A stretch of DNA of 64,000 bases from Brotonthovivens ammoniilytica (GCF_025566885.1 NZ_JAOQJQ010000002.1:248001-312000); one strand, 5' to 3'. Positions 23,561 to 32,144 are shown, counted from the first letter of the stretch. Numbers and translations: made by a program. Notes: a model not told the origin generated them from the sequence alone.

Positions 23561-24147
23561 GTCCAGGAATAACGTTCATAGGCGTTAATGATTTGGGTAT
23601 CCTGATATTGGAGGGTACGCTGGATATTTGTGCCGTAATTTAAATGTACGTGTCCGTGTACCATGTACTTTGGAGTATATTTGTCAAGTAGTTCTACAAA
23701 GGATTCAAAGCCGCGGTGGGCAGGTGAGTCCCAGTCCCCAAGCTGATAAGCCGGGGCATGGGTGAGAAGTATATCAAATCCATTGTATTTTCGCAGCTGC
23801 CGGGAAAGTTTTCTGATCCGGCGCTGCATATTTTTCTCTGTGTACATATAATTTCCGGTGTCCCGGTAGCGGATGGAACCGCCCAGGCCAAGGATCCGGA
23901 TTCCCCGGTATTCGTATATGGCATCATCAATACAGATGCAGCCTTCGGGTGGTTTTTTATCATAATAATCATCATGATTGCCGTGTACATAGAGCAGCGG
24001 TACGTTTGTGCATGTGACCAGGAAGGAGAGATAACTAGGATCCAGATCTCCGCAGGACAGGATAAGATCTGTATCGGTAAGCCTGTTTAAATTGTAATGA
24101 TCCCACAGCGCTTTTGATTCCAGGTCAGAGATTGCCGTGATGTTCAT
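23554..24147 (-). CDS. Calcineurin-like metallophosphoesterase
   Basis: A 197-residue cytosolic phosphoesterase with most of the five-block signature: CGDLD (block 2), VHGNHDDYY (block 3), LLTHAPAYQLGD (block 4) and VHGHVHLNYG (block 5). Block 1 reads ISDLES where classic enzymes have D-x-H, so one metal ligand His is replaced by Glu; I recall related clostridial proteins with the same change, so it is probably a subfamily trait. Substrate unknown (phosphodiester, nucleotide or protein). AAGGAGGCG lies within the end of the BMP gene, one base upstream, so the two are translationally linked. Its 3' end overlaps cwlD by 7 bp. Confidence 0.87.
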   Translation of the reverse strand: MNITAISDLESKALWDHYNLNRLTDTDLILSCGDLDPSYLSFLVTCTNVPLLYVHGNHDDYYDKKPPEGCICIDDAIYEYRGIRILGLGGSIRYRDTGNYMYTEKNMQRRIRKLSRQLRKYNGFDILLTHAPAYQLGDWDSPAHRGFESFVELLDKYTPKYMVHGHVHLNYGTNIQRTLQYQDTQIINAYERYSWTY

Positions 24148-24148
24148 G

Positions 24149-26080
24149 TTACGCCTCCTTATTGGTTCCTTCCAGTTTCACAACAGTTCTGGCTTCTTCG
24201 CGGAGATCCTCCAAAGATGGAATTGTCCCGATGATATTGTCTGCAAGCCAGTTCATGGTAATAATTTCCTTTGGGGTGAGACTGCCTTCTTCTTTTGCCT
24301 TTACTTTTCCAGTCTGAGAATAAATATCCCCGGAAAAAGGATTATAATCGCAATTTAAAATGGACTGGCGAAGAACGTCCAAGATATTCATTGTTGCGGA
24401 AGGGATTCCGGGAGACCATATGATATCAATGACGTTTGCGGACATTCCCCACCAGTAGTTCAGCGCCTTTTCAATATCGCTTTTTCCTTCCTGATTCCAG
24501 ATGTTGTTTTTTATACTGAGTATGATTCTTTCGTAATATTTACCCCAGTGCCATACCGGGCAGGCAAGATTCACCGGAGTTTCCCCGTTTACGCGGTAAA
24601 GTCCAAACTGACGGGAAGCTTTATTGGGAATAATCATTTCCTGGCTGGAAATGTAGGTTGCGCCAATACCCATAAAGTGCTCCGTCAGGTTGAGCCCCTG
24701 ATTTTTCAGAGCCGTGGACCATTCAAGATAAACCTTTGCTTTGGGATTTACTGCTTTTACTCCAAGGGCAAAGGCATTGATATTGGCGGTCATTCCGTAG
24801 ATCGGATAGTCTGCAATATAACCAATTTTATCTGTATCCGTCATAATGCCTGCCAGAATACCCGTGAGAAATTTAGCCTCATACATACGTCCGTAGTAGG
24901 TTCGGATATATTTATGAGATACATTCAGTGAACAGTTTAATATTTTGACTTCGGGATGAGTAATGGCAGCCTTCAGGCTGGCATTTTGAAATTCCGGCGT
25001 TGTGGTGAAGATGATTTCGCATCCCTCTGCAATCGCCTGCTCCATTACGGAAAGGGCGGTGTCAGGGGTGACGTTGTCATAAGCTTTCGTTTCAAGTATA
25101 TCGTGATATTTATCCTCCAGATACATGCGTCCAAGGGTATGCCCATAGGTCCAGCCGGATGTGGAGGAATTTTTTGCGTTAATAAAAGCGATTTTATAAA
25201 ATTTTGAGGAGCCCTGGGGAGGCAGCAGCCGGGTAAAAAGGTTTTTCTTTTGTTCCGGCACCGGTAAAGGATCCAGTTTCAGGTTCACTTTCTGGTCATT
25301 GTTTAAAAGAATAATTTCATCCCACAGCTTTTCCAGGTTTTCCCTGATTTCAGAAGGCGTCTCTGAACAAAGCTGCAGGTAACCGAATACATTAAGATAT
25401 ACCAGCATGGCATCTCCTGGTGTTATCTTAAATTCACTGCCTCCAAGAGCTTCATATGCACCGGAAAAACGAATAAATGCAGAGCGGAAATTCAGGCGTT
25501 CTTCATCATTCCAACGCTCATATTTTCGTTTGCCAATCAGTTCACACAGGCTTTGATAGCTTCCAAGCTTTGAAAAAAGAAGATAATTGATATTTGTAGC
25601 ATTATAAAAATCCAGAAATTCATAGTACTTTTTGATTTCAGGGTCACTGCTTCTTGCAGGAATGATGCGGGTAACATATCCGGGAATGCTGGCGGCGCCG
25701 CAGAATTTCAGGACGCTGACCCGTTTGTTTCCTTCCTGCACATAATAATTGTGAAGATATTCGTAAGCCTTCACCGGTTCACGAATGCCTTCGCTGAGAT
25801 GAGAGTCGTATAGATAAATCCATTTAGATGCGAACTCGGAGCGTTCGTCTAAAACCGGCATAAAGTCGGGAGCAAATGCGGTAGAACGTCCGGCAGTTTT
25901 TGTTCCAACCAGCTGCTCTGCAGGAATATCAATAAGCCCTAAAGGAACCTCTGATTGTATATCAGCATGTTTTAGTATTTCATCTAAAACGGGAAGCTTG
26001 TCAGACCGTCCTTCAGACTGGCACTGCTGGATTGACTTTTTCCCAAGTTTTTGAGCGCTTCTGTAGTTATCGTAATTCAT
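24149..26080 (-). CDS. Cytosolic ParB-like / BMP-type binding domain fusion
   Basis: 643 residues without signal peptide or lipobox. The N-terminal third (about 40-170) contains a ParB/sulfiredoxin-like core, YVQEGNKRVSVLKFCGAASIPGYVTRI. The middle and C-terminal part (about 280-560) is a BMP/Med-type type-1 binding-protein fold: YKIAFINAKNSSTSGWTYGHTLGRMYLE, EIIFTTTPEFQ, TYYGRMYEAKFLTGILAG, TDKIGYIADYPIYGMTANINAFALGVKAVNPKAKVYLEW. BMP proteins normally bind nucleosides outside the cell for an ABC importer; no transporter genes are adjacent. An intracellular nucleoside- or sugar-sensing role is my inference. It is followed directly by the metallophosphoesterase gene. RBS AAGGA on the minus strand. 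Confidence 0.82.
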   Translation of the reverse strand: MNYDNYRSAQKLGKKSIQQCQSEGRSDKLPVLDEILKHADIQSEVPLGLIDIPAEQLVGTKTAGRSTAFAPDFMPVLDERSEFASKWIYLYDSHLSEGIREPVKAYEYLHNYYVQEGNKRVSVLKFCGAASIPGYVTRIIPARSSDPEIKKYYEFLDFYNATNINYLLFSKLGSYQSLCELIGKRKYERWNDEERLNFRSAFIRFSGAYEALGGSEFKITPGDAMLVYLNVFGYLQLCSETPSEIRENLEKLWDEIILLNNDQKVNLKLDPLPVPEQKKNLFTRLLPPQGSSKFYKIAFINAKNSSTSGWTYGHTLGRMYLEDKYHDILETKAYDNVTPDTALSVMEQAIAEGCEIIFTTTPEFQNASLKAAITHPEVKILNCSLNVSHKYIRTYYGRMYEAKFLTGILAGIMTDTDKIGYIADYPIYGMTANINAFALGVKAVNPKAKVYLEWSTALKNQGLNLTEHFMGIGATYISSQEMIIPNKASRQFGLYRVNGETPVNLACPVWHWGKYYERIILSIKNNIWNQEGKSDIEKALNYWWGMSANVIDIIWSPGIPSATMNILDVLRQSILNCDYNPFSGDIYSQTGKVKAKEEGSLTPKEIITMNWLADNIIGTIPSLEDLREEARTVVKLEGTNKEA

Positions 26081-26254
26081 ACTCTGCCATCCTTTCTGTT
26101 GTCTGTATTAAAGCGGCGGACTATATGATAGATCTAAAAAGCCGCCGGGCGGCTGATTATAACTATATGCAGCTTTGGCTAAATTATCCCATAACCGGCA
26201 CGGACTGGCAAGTAAAAAGGGGAAAAACGGGGGATGTTCGGAGGACATAATCTA

Positions 26255-26263
26255 TGTTATAAT
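26255..26263 (+). promoter_or_regulatory. Extended -10 promoter of sua5
   Basis: TGT-TATAAT (26255-26263) ends seven bases before the sua5 ATG, so transcription should begin at or next to the start codon, giving a leaderless mRNA. The -35 region is poor. Confidence 0.6.
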
Positions 26264-26270
26264 CAAAGTT

Positions 26271-27320
26271 ATGGAAACTTTAGTGAAAAAAATCGACTGT
26301 AAGAACATTGATATAAATTTAATAAGAGAAGCGGCACAGCTGATACGAGCCGGTGAATTGGTGGCATTTCCCACAGAAACTGTATATGGACTTGGAGCGG
26401 ATGCTTTGCACCGGGAAGGGGCGGAAAAAATATACAGCGCTAAGGGGCGTCCGTCGGATAATCCGCTGATTGTTCATATTGCAGAATTTAAGGCTCTGGA
26501 AAAGATTACAGCCGCAGTGCCGCAGGAGGCATGGAAACTGGCAGAGAAATTCTGGCCGGGCCCCCTTACAATGATTTTTCCAAAAAGCAGTGCGGTGCCA
26601 AAGACCACCACGGGAGGCATGGAAACCGTTGCGGTACGGATGCCGGATCACCCGGTAGCGCTGGCCCTGATCAGGGAGAGCGGCGGGTATATTGCAGCGC
26701 CTAGTGCCAATACTTCAGGGAAACCAAGCCCAACGCTGGCAGAGCATGTATATTTGGACTTAAAAGGAAGAGTTCCGCTGATTTTAGATGGCGGCGGGGT
26801 AGGGATCGGCATTGAATCCACAATTATAGATTTAAGTGAAAAAGTGCCGACGATACTGCGGCCCGGATATATAACAAAAAAGATGATTTCAGAAATAATC
26901 GGGGAAGTCCGGGATGATCCGGGACTGATTTCAGAGGATGCGGCAGTCAGGCCAAAGGCACCGGGGATGAAATATAAACATTATGCGCCAAAGGCAGATC
27001 TTACGGTAATTAATGGCCCGCAAAAACAGGTGATTAAGAAAATTAATGAATTATCTGCAGAAAAACTTGCCCGGGGCAGAAAAGTAGGCGTTATCGGAAC
27101 TGATGAATCCATAAGCTGTTACCAGTGTACTTGTGCAAAAAGTATTGGCAGCAGGTGTGACGAGGATGCCATTGCAAGGCATCTGTATGGGATTCTCAGG
27201 GAATTTGATGATATGGAGATTGACGATATCTATTCGGAAAGTTTTGCTACACCCAGAATTGGCCAGGCAATTATGAACCGTCTATTAAAGGCGGCAGGCC
27301 ATCAGGTCATAAATGTATGA
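26271..27320 (+). CDS. sua5: L-threonylcarbamoyladenylate synthase Sua5
   Basis: 349 residues: N-terminal YrdC/TsaC catalytic domain (about 10-205; AAQLIRAGELVAFPTETVYGLGADAL, SAKGRPSDNPLIVHI, PGPLTMIF, YIAAPSANTSGKPSPT) and the C-terminal Sua5 domain (about 215-349; SPGMKYKHYAPKA-like APGMKYKHYAPKADL). It makes threonylcarbamoyl-AMP for t6A37 of tRNA. An upstream start at 26175 would lie before the promoter; METLVKKID at 26271 is the natural N terminus and has no ribosome binding site because the -10 box is directly upstream. It is followed by the phosphatase-like gene with a 16-bp gap. Confidence 0.93.
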   Translation: METLVKKIDCKNIDINLIREAAQLIRAGELVAFPTETVYGLGADALHREGAEKIYSAKGRPSDNPLIVHIAEFKALEKITAAVPQEAWKLAEKFWPGPLTMIFPKSSAVPKTTTGGMETVAVRMPDHPVALALIRESGGYIAAPSANTSGKPSPTLAEHVYLDLKGRVPLILDGGGVGIGIESTIIDLSEKVPTILRPGYITKKMISEIIGEVRDDPGLISEDAAVRPKAPGMKYKHYAPKADLTVINGPQKQVIKKINELSAEKLARGRKVGVIGTDESISCYQCTCAKSIGSRCDEDAIARHLYGILREFDDMEIDDIYSESFATPRIGQAIMNRLLKAAGHQVINV

Positions 27321-27336
27321 AAAAAGGGGGGCTTTT

Positions 27337-27816
27337 ATGAAAACATTTAACAGAATTATCTTTGTCGCCAAAAGCGGAAACTGTCGTGCGCCCATGGCGA
27401 TGGAATTATTAAAGGCCCAGCTGCTGAGCCATCCGGTGCAGATTGATGCGAGAGGTCTTGTAGTATTGTTCCCGGAACCGCTGAATCAGAAGGCCGAAGC
27501 GGTTATGATCAGTAATGGAATTAAACTGGAAAATTACAGATCCAGTCAGCTTGAGGGTGAGGATTTTTCAGAAGAAACGCTGATTCTTGCCATGGACAGC
27601 GAGATCAGAGAGAAGCTTTTAACTTTATTTCCGGATGCAGTGAATGTATATGTATTGTCTGAAGCTGCAGGGGATGAATTAGAGGTGATGGATCCTTATG
27701 GAGGTGATTTGATGACTTATGGTCTGTGCTTTGAGTCTATGGGAAGAACCATTAAAAAGCTGGCCGCTGTTTTGAATGAAGGCGTTTTTTTTCGCCAGGA
27801 GAAGTCAGATGAGTGA
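27337..27816 (+). CDS. Low-molecular-weight phosphatase-like protein lacking the catalytic cysteine
   Basis: 159 residues with the LMW protein tyrosine/arginine phosphatase fold. The P-loop normally reads V-C-x-G-N-x-C-R-S-P-M-A; here it is FVAKSGNCRAPMA, with Ala at the nucleophile position and only the later Cys-Arg kept. The acidic DPY motif is present (VMDPYGG). In Bacillus, YwlE sits next to the Sua5 orthologue YwlC, so the neighbourhood is conserved. Either the protein is a non-catalytic binder, or the remaining Cys works in a shifted loop. ATG 27337 follows AAAGGGGGG. The stop overlaps the deaminase start. Confidence 0.82.
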   Translation: MKTFNRIIFVAKSGNCRAPMAMELLKAQLLSHPVQIDARGLVVLFPEPLNQKAEAVMISNGIKLENYRSSQLEGEDFSEETLILAMDSEIREKLLTLFPDAVNVYVLSEAAGDELEVMDPYGGDLMTYGLCFESMGRTIKKLAAVLNEGVFFRQEKSDE

Positions 27817-28294
27817 AAAACGAGAAGATTATATTTCATGGGATGAGTATTTTATGGGAGTGGCAAAGTTATCTGCCATGCGTTCGAAAGATCCCAATAC
27901 ACAGGTGGGCGCCTGCATTGTAAGTCAGGATAATAAAATATTATCTATGGGCTACAATGGATTTCCTATTGGATGTTCAGATGATGAATTTCCCTGGGCA
28001 CGGGAGGGAGAACCTCTGGATAATAAATATTTTTATACAACCCACAGTGAATTGAATGCAATTTTAAATTACAGAGGCGGCAGTTTAGACGGAGCCAAAA
28101 TGTATGTGTCTTTGTTTCCGTGTAATGAATGCGCCAAGGCTATTATTCAGAGCGGAATAAAAACCATTGTATATGCAGAAGATAAATACAAGGCAACCGC
28201 GTCGGTGATTGCTTCGAAGCGAATGCTGAGAACGGCGGGTGTTCAGCTGGTTTTATATAAAAGTACCGGACGGAAAATTGAAATAGAATTGTAG
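27809..28294 (+). CDS. dCMP deaminase (ComEB-like)
   Basis: 161 residues, zinc-dependent cytidine/deoxycytidylate deaminase family. Zinc site: HSELNAIL (H and catalytic E) and PCNECAKAI (PCxxC). It converts dCMP to dUMP for dTTP synthesis. An earlier start at 27776 is in frame but would overlap the previous gene deeply; ATG 27809 follows AGGAGAAG and overlaps the previous stop by 8 bp, indicating coupling. Confidence 0.92.
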   Translation: MSEKREDYISWDEYFMGVAKLSAMRSKDPNTQVGACIVSQDNKILSMGYNGFPIGCSDDEFPWAREGEPLDNKYFYTTHSELNAILNYRGGSLDGAKMYVSLFPCNECAKAIIQSGIKTIVYAEDKYKATASVIASKRMLRTAGVQLVLYKSTGRKIEIEL

Positions 28295-28345
28295 TGCTGT
28301 AAGAGCAAAGCAGAACAAGTATACTATGAAGTTTTGGAGAAAAAT

Positions 28346-28924
28346 ATGAGAGTTGTATGGGAATTATATGCAGCCTTTTTCAGAATCGGTTTAATGACAT
28401 TTGGCGGCGGTTACGCTATGCTGCCAATGCTTCAGTCCGAGATTGTAGAAAAGCGCGGATGGGCCACAGAAGAGGAAGTATTGAATTATTTTGCAGTGGG
28501 GCAGTGCACGCCCGGTATTATTGCAGTAAATACGGCTACTTTTGTAGGGTATAAGCAGAAACGCATTATCGGAGGTGTTTTAGCCACTCTTGGAGTTATC
28601 ACACCCTCTATTATTATTATTCTGGTTATTGCGGGAATTCTGGACCGGTATGCAGAGAATGTGTGGGTAGCCCATGCTTTTGCCGGAGTACGGGTAGCGG
28701 TATGTGCGCTGGTTTTGAGTTCTATTATAAAGCTCTGGAAAAGCGGGGTAAAAAATACAGCAGGAATTTTACTGTTTCTGGCGGCGTTTGTTCTGGTAGC
28801 GTTTGTGGAGCTTTCTAGTGTCTGGATTGTAATTGGAGCCATTGCCCTTGGAATTCTGCTTCAAATCCGGCAAAATAAACGGTCCGGAAAACAGGAAGAG
28901 AAAGAAGGTGACAGTTCCATATGA
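28346..28924 (+). CDS. Chromate transporter, N-terminal-type half (split ChrA)
   Basis: 192 residues, about five or six membrane helices, CHR family. The conserved FFRIGLMTFGGGYAMLPML opening and FAVGQCTPGIIAVNTATFVGY are present. Split CHR proteins work as pairs; they export chromate or, more generally, move a sulfate-like anion. The stop overlaps the ATG of the partner gene (ATGA). ATG 28346 follows GGAGA; TTG 28334 is less likely. Confidence 0.9.
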   Translation: MRVVWELYAAFFRIGLMTFGGGYAMLPMLQSEIVEKRGWATEEEVLNYFAVGQCTPGIIAVNTATFVGYKQKRIIGGVLATLGVITPSIIIILVIAGILDRYAENVWVAHAFAGVRVAVCALVLSSIIKLWKSGVKNTAGILLFLAAFVLVAFVELSSVWIVIGAIALGILLQIRQNKRSGKQEEKEGDSSI

Positions 28925-29484
28925 TTATTCTGACGCTTTTCTTGGAGTTTTGTAAAACCGGCCTATTTGCCATTGGCGGCGGGCTGGCTACACTGCCGTT
29001 TTTGGCTGAACTGACGGAGAAATACAACTGGTTTACAACGGGACAGCTGGCGGATATGGTGGCTATTTCAGAATCAACGCCGGGGGCTATCGGAATTAAT
29101 ATGTCAACCTATGCCGGCTATCATGCGGCGGGAATTTTGGGGGGAGTAGCAGCAACTCTGGCGCTGACATTTCCATCTATCGTAATTATTATTATCGTGG
29201 CCAGAATGCTTGAAAAGTTTAATGAGAATAAATATGTAGTGTCTGTATTCGGAGTGCTGAGGCCGGTGGTAGTAGGCTTGATTGCGGCCGCCGGGTATCA
29301 GATCTTTAAAGTAAGTATCATCCATGTGGATGCTTTTATTCAGAATAAAAGTCTGGGTACGCTGTTTGACATAAAAGCAGGACTTTTATTTCTGGTACTT
29401 TTTGCAGCGATCATGAAATTTCAAAAACATCCCATCATATATATAGGTATTGGAGCTGTGGCCGGAATCCTTCTCCAGATGTAG
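28921..29484 (+). CDS. Chromate transporter, partner half
   Basis: 187 residues, the second member of the CHR pair: FLEFCKTGLFAIGGGLATLPFL near the N terminus and AISESTPGAIGINMSTYAGYHAAG. The inverted topology of paired CHR halves suggests a heterodimer with the upstream product. It overlaps the upstream stop by four bases, the usual sign of translational coupling. The natural substrate in a gut anaerobe is unknown. Confidence 0.9.
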   Translation: MIILTLFLEFCKTGLFAIGGGLATLPFLAELTEKYNWFTTGQLADMVAISESTPGAIGINMSTYAGYHAAGILGGVAATLALTFPSIVIIIIVARMLEKFNENKYVVSVFGVLRPVVVGLIAAAGYQIFKVSIIHVDAFIQNKSLGTLFDIKAGLLFLVLFAAIMKFQKHPIIYIGIGAVAGILLQM

Positions 29485-29509
29485 AGCGGGGTACAGCGGC
29501 TATTTTGGG

Positions 29510-29537
29510 TTTACGAAAAATAAGAATATGGTATAAT
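29510..29537 (+). promoter_or_regulatory. Promoter of the cytidylate kinase-like gene
   Basis: Extended -10 TGG-TATAAT (29529-29537) with a weak -35 TTTACG (29510-29515) and 16-bp spacing. It lies about 120 bp before the start codon. Confidence 0.55.
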
Positions 29538-29657
29538 GTATCATATCAGAAGAAAATCAAGCGGCTGCGAAGCAGACATTTGATTTTACCTGATATGGAA
29601 AGGTCAGTTGAAAAATACATACTGACGCAGTTTTGGATTCAGCAAGGAGGGGTATTT

Positions 29658-30269
29658 ATGAAAACAGAACATGTAATTACCATTGGAAGACAATTTGGAA
29701 GCGGCGGAAGAGAAATCGGAGCAAAACTTGCTAAGAAGCTTGAAATTCCGGTTTATGATAAAGAGATTTTAGACCGGGCTGCTCAGGAAAGCGGACTTTC
29801 AGAAGCGGTGATTAAGACTTATGATGAAAAACCAAGGAGTCTTTTGTTTACTGCAGCGACAGATCCCTATGCTTTTGGCATGATGAGCGCCGGTGTAGAT
29901 GAGACGGTAGAAAACAGAGCATTAAATGCGTCTATGAAAGCAATCTGGAAAATTGAGAAGGAAGGTCCCTGCGTGATCATAGGAAGAGGTGCAGATTATT
30001 TCCTGAAGGATCAGGAGAATGTATTGAAAGTATTCATTTATGCGCCTATGGAGGACCGGATCAAAGAGGTTATGAAGAGGGAAGACATTCCTGAGGACCG
30101 GGCCAAAAAGATGATTACTCAGATTGATAAGAAGCGGGCGGCATATTATAACTTTTACACAATGAAACGCTGGGGGGCAATGGAAAGTTATGACATCTGT
30201 ATTAACAGCAGCTGCCATGGAATTGACGGAACGGTAGATATACTTGCTATGATAGCATCGAATAATTAA
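29658..30269 (+). CDS. Cytidylate kinase-like family protein
   Basis: 203 residues, P-loop kinase of the CMK-like family that is distinct from housekeeping Cmk. P-loop GRQFGSGGREIGAKLAKKL (about 9-27), then IPVYDKEILDRAAQESGLSE, RGADYFL and the Arg-rich lid REDIPEDRAKKMITQIDKKRAAYY. It probably phosphorylates a nucleoside monophosphate; the substrate is unproven. The longer frame from 29505 has no ribosome binding site and crosses the promoter, while AAGGAGGGG precedes ATG 29658. A strong terminator follows. Confidence 0.88.
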   Translation: MKTEHVITIGRQFGSGGREIGAKLAKKLEIPVYDKEILDRAAQESGLSEAVIKTYDEKPRSLLFTAATDPYAFGMMSAGVDETVENRALNASMKAIWKIEKEGPCVIIGRGADYFLKDQENVLKVFIYAPMEDRIKEVMKREDIPEDRAKKMITQIDKKRAAYYNFYTMKRWGAMESYDICINSSCHGIDGTVDILAMIASNN

Positions 30270-30286
30270 AAAGATAAGTGAAAAAT

Positions 30287-30336
30287 CCGGGACGGCATAT
30301 TTGGGGAATCCCCAAATGCCGTCCCGGGTTTTTTAT
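30287..30336 (+). terminator. Strong intrinsic terminator
   Basis: CCGGGACGGCAT-(AT)-TTTGGGG (30287-30306) pairs with CCCCAAATGCCGTCCCGG (30310-30327) with a two-base bulge, followed by GTTTTTTAT. Confidence 0.92.
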
Positions 30337-30344
30337 ATCGACAT

Positions 30345-30425
30345 AAAAAACGCTCCGCTGATGATGGCACTGCGGCGGAATGGAGTCATGTCGCAAAAGC
30401 GACCCGCCGCAGGCGGAGAATATGC
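30345..30425. repeat. Unidentified folded intergenic element
   Basis: Nested inverted repeats: TCGACATA / TATGCGA outer (imperfect), CTCCGC (30353-30358) / GCGGAG (30413-30418), TGCGGCGG (30371-30378) / CCGCCGCA (30404-30411), and inner GTCGC-AAAA-GCGAC (30390-30403). It lies just after a separate complete terminator and before the convergent dehydratase gene end. It could be a terminator complex for the minus strand or a dispersed repeat; one window cannot tell. Confidence 0.45.
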
Positions 30426-30461
30426 GAGTAAATAATCTGGACGGGATTTCTGACTGTTAAA

Positions 30462-32144
30462 TTAGAGCCGTTCAAGACCAAATAGGGCAGCTCCCAGAGC
30501 ACCGGTAATTTCCGGTTCCTCGCTGATAAATATTTTTTCACCCAATAGTTCTTCTAGAACTTTTACAACCCCTGCGTTTTTTGCAACCCCTCCAGTCATC
30601 ATATATTGTCCCTTGGGGTTTACCCTCCGGATCAGAGACATTGCACGGCCGGCAATTGCTTTGTGCAGTCCATGGGTGATATCGCTTATTTCTTTATTCT
30701 GTGCAATCAGCGAGATCACTTCGGATTCGGCGAAAACAGAACACATACTGCTGATTTCTATATCCTCTTTCCAGTTCAGAGAGACAGGTCCTAGTTCCTC
30801 CGTGGAAATTTCCAGGGTTTTAGCCATCATTTCCAGAAAGCGCCCGGTTCCGGCCGCGCATTTGTCGTTCATGACAAAGTCAGCAACTTCCCCCTGATCA
30901 TTTAGGCGGATTGCCTTAGAGTCCTGTCCGCCAATATCAAGAATAGTATGTACTGCAGGATTCAAGAAATGTGCGCCCTTTGCGTGGCAGCTGATTTCGG
31001 TAACAGATTCATCTGCGAATGGGATACTGACCCGGCCGTATCCGGTAGAAATAATGCCGGTAAGGTCCTCTTTGCGCAAATTGGAGATATCCAGGATATC
31101 ATGAAGGATTCTCTCTGCGCTGTTTGTGCTTTTAGCACCGGTCCGGATTACTTTGGAAGCAATGATTTCTTTATTTTTATTTATAATGACGGCGTTGGTT
31201 GAAGTGGAGCCGCTGTCAATGCCAAGTATATACATAGGACTGCCTTTCGATAAGTTATAATGAGGTTTCTGAACAGTATTGTTTTTTGCTGTCCGGAGAG
31301 CTTCAATAAACGCTTCTGTTCTGGTTCTGATCTGACCTTCGCACTGGAGGGAGGAGTCAGTTTCTACCAGAATGACAGGGAGATCTGTGCCGGCTTTTAA
31401 TGTCTGGTATTCATAAGAATAAATATCACAGAACTTAATGGTATGATATATAATTCCGTCCAGCCGGTCCCGGAAACCATCTATAAATTTCTGCCGCCCG
31501 GAAGCTTTCATCATGCGCATGCAGGGAATTTGATTCAAAAGCGCATTGGCATAACTATTTATGAGATTTTGAGGATTCACCTGATAAGAGCGGCTGATGC
31601 CGGTGCATGTCAGATCAAACAGCACTTCCGTATGCATTTCCTCTAAAAGATGCTTCAGCACTTTGGGAGGGCGCGCCCCGGCCAGTCCGATGCGGATATT
31701 ATAATCCGGCCGGGGGATTGTTTTCAGCTTTTCGGCTTCGGCTTTTCTTGCAATGGTATCCATAAGGCTTACAGGTGAAAAGGTTTTTTGACTGAATTGT
31801 TCATAGGCTTTTATCATAGCCAGTATCTGTTTTTCATACAGGGAGGTTGCAAATTCATTTACCTTGCGTGGCAGATCCAGCATATAAATGAACTTGTCCG
31901 GATACCGGCGCTTTAATGTGTCGTAAAGCCGGCGCATGCTGTCACAGCACGTTGTAAAAATAATACCTTCATAGTCCTGCAAGATGGCATCCTCCAAAAC
32001 TGCTTTTGAAAAAGAACACATATTAGAGTGCATGAGGGTGTCAGCCTGCTGAAAGTTAGAGACAGATGGCTCAATACACCGAATCTCTACATTCAGCCCT
32101 TCAAATATTTCAATGGGGGTATATTTACATACATATCCCAGCAT
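30462..32144 (-). CDS. 2-hydroxyacyl-CoA dehydratase-like subunit fused to activator ATPase
   Basis: 560 residues. The N-terminal half (about 1-290) is an HgdB/FldBC-type domain (FTTCCDSMRRLYDTLK, IRIGLAGARPP, VILVETDSS...GQIRTRTEAFIEAL). The C-terminal half (about 305-560) is an ASKHA activator of the HgdC family: ILGIDSGSTSTNAVI, TGYGR, LDIGGQDSKAI, NDKCAAGTGRFLE, SSMCSVFAESEVISL (the two cluster cysteines), and MTGGVAKN. HgdC proteins inject an ATP-driven electron into the dehydratase or into double-cubane reductases. Here activase and one catalytic-like half are one chain. It starts 3 bp after the partner subunit with AAAGGAGTG. Confidence 0.87.
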   Translation of the reverse strand: MLGYVCKYTPIEIFEGLNVEIRCIEPSVSNFQQADTLMHSNMCSFSKAVLEDAILQDYEGIIFTTCCDSMRRLYDTLKRRYPDKFIYMLDLPRKVNEFATSLYEKQILAMIKAYEQFSQKTFSPVSLMDTIARKAEAEKLKTIPRPDYNIRIGLAGARPPKVLKHLLEEMHTEVLFDLTCTGISRSYQVNPQNLINSYANALLNQIPCMRMMKASGRQKFIDGFRDRLDGIIYHTIKFCDIYSYEYQTLKAGTDLPVILVETDSSLQCEGQIRTRTEAFIEALRTAKNNTVQKPHYNLSKGSPMYILGIDSGSTSTNAVIINKNKEIIASKVIRTGAKSTNSAERILHDILDISNLRKEDLTGIISTGYGRVSIPFADESVTEISCHAKGAHFLNPAVHTILDIGGQDSKAIRLNDQGEVADFVMNDKCAAGTGRFLEMMAKTLEISTEELGPVSLNWKEDIEISSMCSVFAESEVISLIAQNKEISDITHGLHKAIAGRAMSLIRRVNPKGQYMMTGGVAKNAGVVKVLEELLGEKIFISEEPEITGALGAALFGLERL

